From: Henckelia pumila
Taxonomy: Eukaryota; Streptophyta; Magnoliopsida; Lamiales; Gesneriaceae
Length of the DNA: 64,000 nt
Assembly (NCBI RefSeq): GCF_033568475.1
Contig: NC_133121.1
Span: 133,890,375 to 133,954,374, forward strand
Direction: 5' to 3'
Positions 31,351 through 41,828 of the stretch are shown here, in pieces. Both the position numbers and the translations under genes were made by a program. Each line of letters starts with the position of its first letter. The first letter of the stretch is position 1. The notes beneath the pieces are model-generated. The model was not told where the DNA came from, ran no database searches, and saw nothing but the letters and a program-made list of their open reading frames with translations.

Positions 31351-34314
31351 TGTAGTACCTGAAATCCAATCTACTAAATCGCATGCATTAATTTAATAAA
31401 TATTATGATTATTATTTTTAGTTTAATTGATTTAAATTCTATATGTGAATTATGTTTAATTGTTTAAGTTTATGTATTTTTAAAATGATTCTATTCTGAA
31501 ATTTAATCGTTTTAAATATTTAAAAGGTTCAATATTTTTTTATTTAAATAATTTTAAATGTCTAGCTTATTTATTCAAATGATTTTTTTTTTATCGTGCA
31601 GCTTATTTGTTTTAAGTATTTTAAAGGTTTAAGCTTTCATATTTAAATTACTTTAATTGCTTAGTCTATTCGTTTAAATGATTTTAAATGTTTAGCTTAA
31701 TTATTTTTAAGTCGTTATCTGTCTAAATCATTTTAAAGGTTTTTATGTCGTTAGTGTATTTATTTAATGACTTTTAATTGTTTGTCTAGTTGTTTAAATC
31801 ATTTTATTCGCTCTGTCTTTTAGGTAAATATTTCACTGATTGTTGTGACATCAAAATATTTAAAGTGTTGATTTTAAATGTTTGAGGCGACTGTTTAATT
31901 TTCCTTTAAAGTTCTGACTGTTCAAATATTTCAAGTATATTTATGTTAAAGTTTTTAAGTTCAGGGTTCTCCGGCTCCGACCTCGGCAGTGGTGGATTAT
32001 GGCGGTTATTCCCAGACTGTACTACTAATGTTATTATGTGTGAGTTTCGGAGGAAAAATGTTGAAGTTTGGATTTTTAGAATTTTCGGGTAACAAGAATT
32101 GCTTTTATCGCATTCTTGAGTTTATTTTCAAATTCCTCTGAAAAGCAGTATTTGAGACCTAGAATACTAAATTTCCAACTTTAATTATTTTATTAGAGAC
32201 TTTCAAACTTAGGGGAAAAATGCTAGCATTTGTTTTAAAAGAAAAGTTAAAAGTGCTTTTGGAGTATGACCTTTTCTAGTCAAAGTTACACATTGACTCA
32301 CACACATTCACACTACTTTATACATACACATGCTTACACTAGTACACTTGGTACACATTCTTTCTTGACTCCAAAGCAAAAGAAAAGTTAAAACCCTAGC
32401 TCATCTTTTCCTCTCTTGGACCCCCCCCTCTCCATTCTCTTCAACATTTCGGCTCCCTCTTCTTCTTAGTTCTCCGGCCGCCGTCGGCCAGCCACCACCA
32501 CTGCCGGAGCTAGGAGGTCACCGGAGGAGCTTGGTCTAGCTTTGGTTCGAAGCTTTGAGCTCCCCTCCCTTCTCCATTGATTTTCTTGGTTGTTTTGGTG
32601 AAGGCAAGTATAAGCATTTCTTGGCTCTCATTCAAGCTATTTATGCTCTTGTTCATATTCCCTTAAATATTTTCGAAATGCTTGTTAATGTATGCATATA
32701 GGGTTCGAAATTTTGACAATTTTCAGTAGGGTTCTTGGGGGATTTTTGAAATTTGGAAGTGCTATATGTTGTAAGGAGTTGCATTTTGAATTATGATGGA
32801 AAGAATGGAGTGTTTTGATTGCATATATGATTTTCGAAATTTTCAGAAGTATGCCCTAAATATATTTCGAAATTTTCATGATATTAGGGCTGTTTTGAAT
32901 GTATGATTAATGCATTATGTTGTTTGGCAATTGGTTACATTGATTGAACAAGGATCAAGACACGTGTGGTGCTTGATCTTGATGATTTCGAAATTGTGGA
33001 GTGGGAGTGTGGTTGAGTGTTGCCCTAGTGCTTGGGATAAGTCCTAAGATATGTTATTTGAGGTGTATTGTTGTTTGGTATGGAGAAAAGTTGAGGAAAG
33101 AGGGTTATGGGGTTGAATTTTTGAGTTAGAGGTAAGTTGGGTATTGTTGAGTGTGCAGGGCAGTACTGTTCACGGGGCAGGGCAGGTCTTGGCTGAGGTC
33201 TGGGCAGGGTTAGGGCTGTACCATAGTAAAGTTCATGATGTTGTGGTCGTGTCGGTATAAAATGGGCTTATTTCGGATAAGTTTGGACCAAGTTATGAGT
33301 CTTTTAAGTTGGAGGTGTAGGTGCAGATTTTTTTCTTTGTAAAAAAAGGGGCTGTCCAATTTTCTTGTCTTGTCAATTAGCTCGTTTGATCATTTGATGT
33401 TACCACCTATTTCTAGGGGTAATTTGAAGTGTTTGTTAAGTGTCGGTTCAAGCGGGACGGGTTTTGGTTAAGGCATGACAAAGTTTAGGGTCTTACGGTT
33501 CTCTTGCTCGGGCTACGTCAAGTTTGAGGAAAATTGTTGAGTGAAGTGTTTCTTTTGTCTTAGGGGCAGCCACTCATCCACCTTACACCCATATTTTTGA
33601 GTTGAGTTTCATGTCTTAAAGGTTGCCTATTCGTGTGCATATGACATGTGCTTGAGTTTCATAAAGTGAAAGGAAGTTTTCTTGTTTTGCATGCTATAAA
33701 GAGGGGTGAGTCGAGTCTTAATGAATGAAAAGGAAAAGAAAGTAAATGTTTTTGAATGAAGTGATTTGTTTGTGACAAAGAGGGGTGTTGCTAGGCCGGG
33801 GGATGCCTCGGTCTACTCACCAAGAGGTTATAGAAGTTTAGGTAGGGAGCAAGAGACATCTTGTTTATCCTTGCCACAGAGGGCAATGTGGGATCGGGAG
33901 TAATCTCGGTCTCCTTGCCAAAGAGGGGCAATGTGGGATCGGAAGTTGTCTCGGTCTCCTTGCCACAGAGGGGTTAAGTTCGTCGGGAGAAATCTCGTCG
34001 TCTTGCCGGCATAGTGCACTGCAGCCATGATCATGATCGAAACAGAGGATCACAATTCAAGGATCTGATTTCTATAGGAAAAAGGAAAAGGAAAAGGAAA
34101 AGAAAAGAAAAGTTAAAGTTTCAAAGTTTCAGTTGACTCGTCTCACTTTTATGTTAGTCTATCAAAAATGCATGAGGTTCAGTTTAAGTTATGAAAGTTG
34201 AATGTTATGAAAGTTGAAGGTCTCCCATAGCGTGAGTTCATCAATGCATGTTACTATACTTTCTAGTTTCATGCATATTTACAGTTAAAGTTCAAAGTAT
34301 ACTATGTATCATAG
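31351..34314 (+). mobile_element. LTR 1 of the array, left part
   Basis: 2,964 bp up to the Tekay insertion point; resumes at 44506. It includes a CAAAGCAAAAGAAAAGTTAA stretch and AAAACCCTAGC before a GC-rich CTCCGGCCGCC segment (32460-32540), probably near the transcription start. Tandem 44-45 bp units with GGCAATGTGGGATCGG lie at 33870-34005. Matches LTR 2 closely throughout. Confidence 0.92.
33870..34005 (+). repeat. Three tandem ~45-bp units inside LTR 1
   Basis: Units begin CCTTGCCACAGAGGG, CCTTGCCAAAGAGGG and CCTTGCCACAGAGGG and carry GATCGGGAG/GATCGGAAG, then ATCTCGGTCT-type ends. The same array lies at 51145-51280 in LTR 2. The short ORFs here (68 and 62 residues) are repeat artefacts. 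Confidence 0.75.
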
Positions 34315-36986
34315 TATAACACCCGGTATTTTTAAATACGTAAATCCGCCTGCATAATTAGGATATTTAATTATTTAAATTTATGATTTATGGGTTAAAT
34401 AATTATGTGAATTAGTTATGCATGATTTAATTTATTTTTAAGCATTTAACCCATAATTAGTGATTTTTATGATTTTTAGTATTTTTATTATTTAATCGCG
34501 TAGACGGGACCGTGGACGGACGAGATGACAACTTTCTAGCCAAATTATTTTATGAACCTTTTTGGAGCCTTAAAATATTATTTTGAGTTTTATTATCTCA
34601 AAATTTTAAGTATTTAATTTTATTTAATTTTAGGGGTCATTTTTATCCAAAATTAGTCAAAATATTGACTTTTTAGTATTTTTAAAATTCCCCTAAATTA
34701 ATAATTCGAGATTTTTATTTTGTTATCAGATTTTTAAAGTTATAATTAGGAGTTTAAGTTATATATTTAATATTTAAAACCTTTTATATTTAATTACTTA
34801 ACCTATATTCTATTTAACACTAAAAATTAAACCTAATCTACCCAACCCTATTTTAGCCGATCCTTTCCTCCCCCATCAGCCGACACCCACCTCCATATTC
34901 TTCTTCTCCATCGAGCCGTCACCAAAGAAGACCCCATAGCCAAGGATCTTGAAGCTCCAAAAGCCGTATTTTCGTCCCGTCGTCCCGGAACCGTCCCACG
35001 CTCGTATTTTTCTCGTCGTCTACGGTGAAAGGCATGATATTTTTCTTATTTTTACGCTATATCAGTATATATATCATGTAAGTTATGGTAGGCATCTGAA
35101 TCTTTTAAGTATTTTTCAGAAAATCGATTTAATGTTGTTGATTGCACGCATGATTCATGATTCACGAAAATTTTGTTGGCATGGCTTGGTTCGGGGCTGA
35201 GGGTTCGGTCAGGTAAGGTCCTAGGGTGCCTAAGGATCGAGCCATGGCAGGGTTTGGGGCTGAGAAGGGCTCGGCCGAATGGATTTAAGCTAGAAAGGTG
35301 CAGACGGCGCAGGCTAGGGTTCGGGAGAAGAGGGCTTCGGGTTCCTGGTTCCTGGCTGCATGGGGGCTGGGGCCTGGTCAGGTTAGGTCCGCCCGGACGT
35401 GGGCTACGTCCGGGCGGCAGCGCTCTGGCCAGGGGCGGCCGGAGCCGGCCGGCAGCAGGCCAAGAAGGCCTGCTGCTCTCGGCCGAGACGTAACAAGAGA
35501 GGGGGAAGTCGGGCTTAGGGTTTCTGGTGGTTTTCGGGTCGGGTCTTGGGTCCGGGTCGGGTCAGTAGGTTAGTGGGTCGGGTTAAGTGGGTCCGGGTCC
35601 GGGTTATTTTAATTGGGCTCGGGTATTTTTATTTTTAAGTTTTTAAGTTAATTAGGAATTAAATGGGCTAATTAAATTCCCAAAAAAATTAATTAGTACC
35701 ATTTAATTTATTTGGGTTCCATTAAATTATTTTGGGTTATTTTATTTATTTTTGGGCTTTTAATAATTTTTATTTAAATTTTTAAGTTGGCCAGAAATTT
35801 TTATGGGCTTGGGAGCCCATGAAAGTTATTGGGCCTGTTATTGGACTTTAGGGCCCATTGGGCCAGAGACAGTGTTATTGGGCCTAATTTAGTCTTAATG
35901 GGCTTTGGTTGATTTATTGGGCCAAGTCTTAAGTTAATGGGCTTGCATGTCTAGGGCCAGCAGCTGAATCAAACCATGAGAAATTTGCATGTGTCCTGAG
36001 TTTATATTTAATTATTTTTATGCATGAAAAGTTATTTGAATATTTATATGATATTAGAAAATAACTTAAATATAAATGAAGGACACACAATTTATTTAAG
36101 TACATGCATTCATGAAATCAATTTTTATGCTATGATTGAAATTCTATGGTTGAGCAAATAAAAATATTTTAGGTGGAAATTGAAGTAGTGTGGCCATTTA
36201 TGTATGGGCAGTTTCTGCCATTTATGTATGGGCAGTTTTCTGCCATTTATGTATGGGTGGTTCGCCACCAGCCTCGTACGATGGTTTCTTAGACTGATCA
36301 GTCGCACTATAAGTATGGGTCACACTTACGGATAGGACCATTCGATGTTAAGAAAATAAGTGCTCAACAACTCAAATATGTATGATATTATGTATGTTAT
36401 GTATTATGTTATTTATGTTTATTTAAGTAAGTTATGTTATGTAATTTTAAGCATGCTCATTCATGTATATGTATGTATTAGTATTAAATTGATTTAAATT
36501 ATTTTAAACCCTTGTTAGTATGCATGTTGGGCCTCTAGGCTCACTACACTGATATGGTGCAGGTGAGTACGTAGAGGAGCAGGTTACTCCTACCGGTGGT
36601 GAGGACGTATGAGCAGTGCTGCAGTAGCCCCGTGACCGTGACAGCTTCTGAGTCACCATATATGTTATGTTATGATACATTTTAATATTTTCATGGGTTG
36701 AGGTGATTGAATATTTTATTAAATATTTTAGTGCATGCACACTTTTTATTTATTTTATTTATGCAGTACATTTTGAATTATAGAGGTTGACTCAGATAAT
36801 TATTTATTTCAAAGATGCATTTTACTTAAGTATTTAATTGTTTATTTATTTAGTCATGTATCTATTTTAAATATTTTATTCTGTGCATATATGTATGGGC
36901 ATATATGTACATATTTTATTTAGTAGTAAAAAAAAAAAAAAAAAAATTTCCGCATATTTATTTATTATAGAGTTAGGGTCGTTTCA
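34315..36986 (+). mobile_element. 5' LTR of the Tekay element
   Basis: Starts TATAACACCCGG (the 3' LTR has the canonical TGTAACACCCGG, so the first dinucleotide is mutated) and ends GGGTCGTTTCA. Contains a GC-rich block (35170-35580), a run of TGGGCC/TGGGCT motifs (35810-35945), three ~25-bp CCATTTATGTATGGGCAGTT units (36193-36262) and a poly-A tract near 36930. Confidence 0.95.
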
Positions 36987-36988
36987 GT

Positions 36989-37000
36989 TGGTATCAGAGC
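36989..37000 (+). promoter_or_regulatory. Primer-binding site of the Tekay element
   Basis: TGGTATCAGAGC, two bases after the LTR, complementary to initiator Met-tRNA. Confidence 0.95.
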
Positions 37001-37171
37001 ACGGTCCTTGGAGGGGTCATTACTGCCATGCTAGCTCAGAAATCCACGCTACCGGTCTGTAAGTTTTAAATGTTTATAGTATGATTTAATTTCTAGAATT
37101 TAAGTTAGCCTTAATTTTAAACACTTAGTTATGCATGGCGATTTACGTAAATAAATATGTGGTGGTGCAGA

Positions 37172-38213
37172 ATGCCTCCCAGACAAGTGAACCGACGAGG
37201 GAGACCTCCACCTCCACCTCCACCGCCACCTCAGCAGCACCCTATGACAGCACTGGAGCAGGCCAGTGCCACGATGATGGCGGGTATTACTGCTCTATTG
37301 GAGCAGCAGGCGGCACGTCCCAGACTGTCCCATGAGGAGGACGTCGCAGAGAGGTTCCAGAAGAAGGGGCCTAAGGAGTTTTTGGGGACCACCGATCCTT
37401 TGGTGGCTGAGGGATGGATTCGCTCTCTTGAGTCCATCTTCGATTATATGGGGATCACAGACGCCGACAGGGTGAGCTGTGCGACGTACATGATGCGAGG
37501 CGATGCAGCCCTTTGGTGGGAGGGTGCAGTTAGAGGGGTCCATTTACCTACACTGACGTGGGCCGAGTTCAGGCGTATCTTCTACGCCAAGTACTTCACT
37601 GAGGATGTGCGCAGTCGCATGATCCGGGAGTTCATGAGTCTCTGTCAGGGGGACAGGTCTGTTGTGGAGTACGTGAGCCAGTTTGAGAGGGGCTGTCACT
37701 TTGTGCCCATGATTGCTGATAGTCCGCAGGAGAAGCTGCGGCAGTTTGTGGAGGGCCTGAAGGCTGAGATCAGGCATGACGTGCGTATGGCAGACGTCTT
37801 TACATATGAGTCTGCAGTCAGCAGGGCCTTGCGTTCCGAGGAGGGACGGAGAGAGATACAGAGAGAGCAGCAGGGTAAGAGGCAGTTTCTGCAGACAGGG
37901 TATCAGCGACCATCTTCGCAGCCACCTGCGAAGAAGCAGTCTACAGGGCCATCTAAGGGCCCGAATCAGCAGAGGTCTCAGGGTAAGCCACAGCAGCAGA
38001 CTAGGGGCGGGGCCCCTACTCCAGGGAGATATCCAGTGTGTCCGAAGTGTCAGAAGATGCATTCCGGGCAGTGTCTTATGGGAGCAGGAGTCTGCTATCG
38101 TTGCAAGGAGCCAGGGCATCAGATTGCCAACTGCCCGCAGAGGCAGAACGTCAGTGGGCGAGTGTATGTGATGCAGGCAGAGGAGGCAGACCCAGATACC
38201 TCCTTGATCACCG
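37172..38213 (+). CDS. Tekay gag, first exon of gag-pol
   Basis: From MPPRQVNRRGRPPPPPPPPP (ATG at 37172; another ATG five codons upstream is in frame but less family-like). A Retrotrans_gag capsid domain spans about 37390-37830 (ALWWEGAV, FYAKYFTEDVRSRM). A Gln/Lys-rich linker leads to a zinc knuckle, CYRCKEPGHQIANC (C-x2-C-x4-H-x4-C), at about 38093-38134. The frame would stop at 38228-38230, but protease coding continues in phase if 38214-38409 is removed as an intron. The product packages element RNA into virus-like particles in the cytoplasm. No lesion seen in gag. Confidence 0.92.
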
Positions 38214-38409
38214 GTATACCTAACCCCTAGAACTTTTTCAATTCTTTGCTTTTGTTTATTGCGATTATATCTGAATGCATGTTACTTGAGTTTAACTATC
38301 AGCATGCTAGAATAAGAATTTTGTTTCTTTGTGATTAGAATTAAGGATTTGTAGTGTTTTAACCTTGGGAGCATAGTGGTATGAATTGTTGGGAATCTTC
38401 TGCGTGCAG
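38214..38409 (+). other. Apparent 196-bp intron between gag and protease
   Basis: Donor CACCG|GTATACC and acceptor CTGCGTGCAG|GGAGA. Removing it joins the gag frame to the protease frame exactly (phase 1) through a continuous family-like junction, DTSLITG then RILVGG. The interval is T-rich with stops in the gag frame, unlike the flanking G-rich coding sequence. RNA evidence is not available here. Confidence 0.7.
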
Positions 38410-41400
38410 GGAGAATTCTAGTTGGAGGCAACTCCACGTTTGCGTTGCTAGATTCAGGAGCCACGCATTCGTTTATCTCCCGGGATTTTATCAGACGGAT
38501 AGGCATTTCACCGGAGGTTGTAGACAGTGGTTACGATGTTACCATGCCATCCGGACAGATTATCACTACCACTAGTGTCATCAGGGATCTGGAATTGGAG
38601 TTGCAGGGACACTCCATTCGAGCAGATTTAGTGGTTCTTCCATTGACTGGGTTTGACTTGATTTTGGGTATGGACTGGCTATCAGTTAATGGAGTTTCGA
38701 TTGATTTTCGACGTAGGACAGTGTCAGTGAAGCCAGCAGGAGGTGAGATGTTTACTTTCTTTGCATCTCAGTCTAGCAGTATTCCTCAGATGATATCACT
38801 TGTTCGTGCGAGGAAACTGTTGCGCCATGGATGTCAGGGCTTTCTTGCTAGTGTGGTCACTACCTCAGACGTTTCTAGCAGATCTTTATCAGATATAGAG
38901 GTGGTACGTGACTATCCAGATGTTTTTCCTGACGATGTTGCAGGAGTTCCACCAGTGAGAGAGGTGGAGTTCAGTATCGAGTTGTTGCCGGATACTGTGC
39001 CTATCTCTAAGGCACCGTATCGACTTGCTCCTACAGAGATGAGAGAGTTGAAGGAGCAGATTCAGGAGCTGTTGGAGAAGGGTTTTGTTCGTCCTAGCTT
39101 TTCTCCATGGGGAGCTCCAGTGTTGTTTGTGAAGAAGAAGGACGGCAGCATGAGATTGTGCATTGACTACCGAGAGCTCAACAGAGTCACAGTGAAGAAT
39201 AAGTATCCACTACCGAGGATAGAGGATTTATTCGATCAGTTGCAGGGAGCTTCGGTATTCTCCAAGATTGATCTGCGATCTGGTTACCATCAGCTGAGGG
39301 TCAGAGATTCAGACGTGTCTAAGACTGCCTTTAGGACACGATATGGACACTATGAGTTCTTGGTGATGCCCTTTGGGTTGACCAATGCTCCAGCAGTTTT
39401 TATGGATCTCATGCATCGTGTCTTCTAGCCGTATCTAGATCAGTTTGTCATTGTATTCATTGATGACATATTGATCTACTCGAGGAGCATTGAGGAGCAT
39501 ACACAGCATTTGCATACAGCCTTGCAGACTTTGAGGGAGCATCGACTGTTTGCAAAGTTCAGTAAGTGTGAGTTTTGGTTGGAGCAGGTGGCGTTTCTAG
39601 GCCACATTATTTCTAGGGATGGGATTGCAGTAGATCAGTCCAAGGTGCAGGCAGTGAGAGATTGGGGGATTCCAAAGAATGCTTCGGAGATTCGTAGCTT
39701 CTTGGGTTTAGCAGGATACTATAGGAAGTTCATCAAGGATTTTTCCTCTATTGCAGTACCCTTGACTTCCTTAACCAAGAAGAACGCGAAGTATAGTTGG
39801 AGTCCAGATTGTCAGAGGAGCTTTGATCAGCTGAAGGATGCACTTACTTCAGCACCTGCGTTAGCTATGACAGTGCCACATGAGGAGTTAGTGGTGTACA
39901 CCGACGCGTCCAAGCTTGGTTTGGGCGCAGTACTTATGCAGAGTGGCAGAGTTATCGCATATGCGTCGCGACATTTGAAGATTCATGAGCAGAACTATCC
40001 GACGCATGATTTGGAGCTTGCAGCAGTGGTATTTGCGTTGAAAATCTGGAGGCACTATCTTTACGGCGAGAAGTGCAAGATTTTCACCGACCACAAGAGC
40101 CTCAAGTACTTCTTCACCCAGAAGGAGTTGAACATGAGGCAGCGCAGATGGCTTGAGCTTGTTAAGGACTATGACTGTGACATTAGCTACCATCCGGGTA
40201 AGGCTAATGTAGTGGCAGATGCTTTGAGTCGGAAGTCGTCAGTGGTATCATGTTTGACTGTACAGTTACCACTACAGACCGAGATTCAGAGATTTGGTTT
40301 GGAGTGCTATCCGAGCGGCCATGCACCGAGCTTGTCAGTGTTGACGGTGCAGCCAGTTTTGCGAGATCGGATTAGAGAGGGACAGTCCACTGATGAGGAG
40401 CTACACCGATGGAGACAGAGAGATGAGGCTAGAGGTAATCTCTTGTATACAGTGGAGGATGGCATCGTTCAGTACCGTGGGAGGATGTGGGTACCGAACG
40501 TTGATCAGTTGAGAGCCGAGATTCTAGCAGAGGCTCATGCATCTCCGTACTCCATTCACCCCGGAAGTACGAAGATGTACCGAGACTTACAGTTATTGTA
40601 TTGGTGGCCCGGGATGAAGAGTGACATCGGGAGAGTGGTGTCAGAGTGCTTGACTTGTCAGCAAGTCAAAGCAGAGCATCAGCGTCCAGCAGGACTTCTT
40701 AGACCTCTCCCTATTCCGGAATGGAAATGGGAGAATATTACGATGGACTTTGTGGTTGGCTTACCGAGGAGTACCAGAGGGTGTACAGCGATTTGGGTGA
40801 TTGTGGATAGACTCACCAAGTCAGCTCATTTCTTGCCGGTAAGGACTACTTACACTTTGACACAGTATGCAGAGCTGTACATCAGAGAGATTGTTAGACT
40901 GCATGGCATACCAGTGTCTATCGTGTCAGACAGGGATCCGAGATTCACCTCAGCGTTTTGGAAGAGTCTGCACACAGCTTTGGGGACTAGACTTTTGTTC
41001 AGTACAACTTTTCATCCCCAGACAGATGGTCAGTCCGAGAGAGTGATCCAGGTTCTCGAGGATCTTCTGAGAGCTTGTGTCATCGATTTTCGAGGATCTT
41101 GGGAGACTAGACTGCCATTAGTGGAGTTTACCTATAACAACAGCTTTCAGTCGTCTATAGGTATGGCTCCTTATGCAGCACTTTATGGGAGGAGATGCAG
41201 ATCTCCGGTGCATTGGGATGAGGTTGGTGAGAGGATTTTTTTGGGTCCAGAGATTGTGCAGCAGACAGCTGACATCGTGACGCAGATTCGAGAGAGGATG
41301 AGGACTGCGCAGAGTCGGCAGAAGAGTTATGCAGATGCCAGACGACGCGATTTGGAGTTCGCAGTAGGTGATCACGTATTCTTGAAGGTGTCACCTATGA

Positions 41401-41783
41401 AGGGAGTAGCGCGTTTTGGACGGAGAGGCAAGCTTAATCCGAGATATATAGGGCCATTCGAGATCTTGGAGCGAGTGGGCACGTTGGCCTATCGTTTAGC
41501 TCTACCTCCAGGGCTAGCGGCAGTGCACAACGTTTTCCATGTATCCATGCTTCGGAGATATGTCTCCAACCCGTCGCATGTGTTGGATTTCGAGCCCTTA
41601 CAGTTGCCACCGGATCTTGTATACGAGGAGAGACCAGTGCAGATCTTGGCTAGAGAGGAGCGGAGGCTTAGGACACGGGTCATACCGATGGTCAGAGTCC
41701 AGTGGCTGAATCACTCGGAGGAGGAAGCTACTTGGGAGACCGAGGAGGATATGAGGACTCGCTACCCGGAGTTGTTCGGGTAA
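38410..41783 (+). pseudogene. Tekay pol: protease, RT, RNase H, integrase, chromodomain; one nonsense codon
   Basis: A single frame from the intron acceptor to the stop at 41781-41783. Aspartic protease [12 protein letters not shown] (about 38439-38474); RT with [24 protein letters not shown] and the catalytic [10 protein letters not shown] (about 39450-39479); RNase [15 protein letters not shown] (about 39898-39939); integrase [16 protein letters not shown]...CLTCQQVK with D, D, E residues in [14 protein letters not shown] and [18 protein letters not shown]; and a C-terminal chromodomain ending [24 protein letters not shown] at 39426-39428, where relatives have Gln, splits the RT before the FIDD motif. 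This is the only lesion noted. Enzymes would act on reverse transcription and chromatin-targeted integration. Confidence 0.93.
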
Positions 41784-41813
41784 GTACTTTAATTTCGAGG
41801 ACGAAATTCAATT

Positions 41814-41824
41814 TAAGGGGGGGA
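41814..41824 (+). promoter_or_regulatory. Polypurine tract of the Tekay element
   Basis: TAAGGGGGGGAG just before the 3' LTR. The preceding TTTCGAGGACGAAATTC also precedes the tract of the array element (48589-48605), linking the two families. Confidence 0.85.
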
Positions 41825-41828
41825 GAAT

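Noticed and set aside
35173..35573. Gly/Arg-rich ORFs of 106 and 91 residues, repeated at 42687-43087
   Set aside because: They are in both LTRs of the Tekay element; open frames come from high GC content and few stops, with no domain.
36989..37000. tRNA gene suspicion from TGGTATCAGAGC-like sequences (also 25967, 45269, 52352)
   Set aside because: These are 12-bp primer-binding sites next to LTRs or a viral leader; no cloverleaf can be formed around them.
37231..38171. Antisense and alternative-frame ORFs up to 191 residues over gag
   Set aside because: Shadows of the G-rich gag coding sequence; the gag frame has clear capsid and zinc-knuckle motifs.
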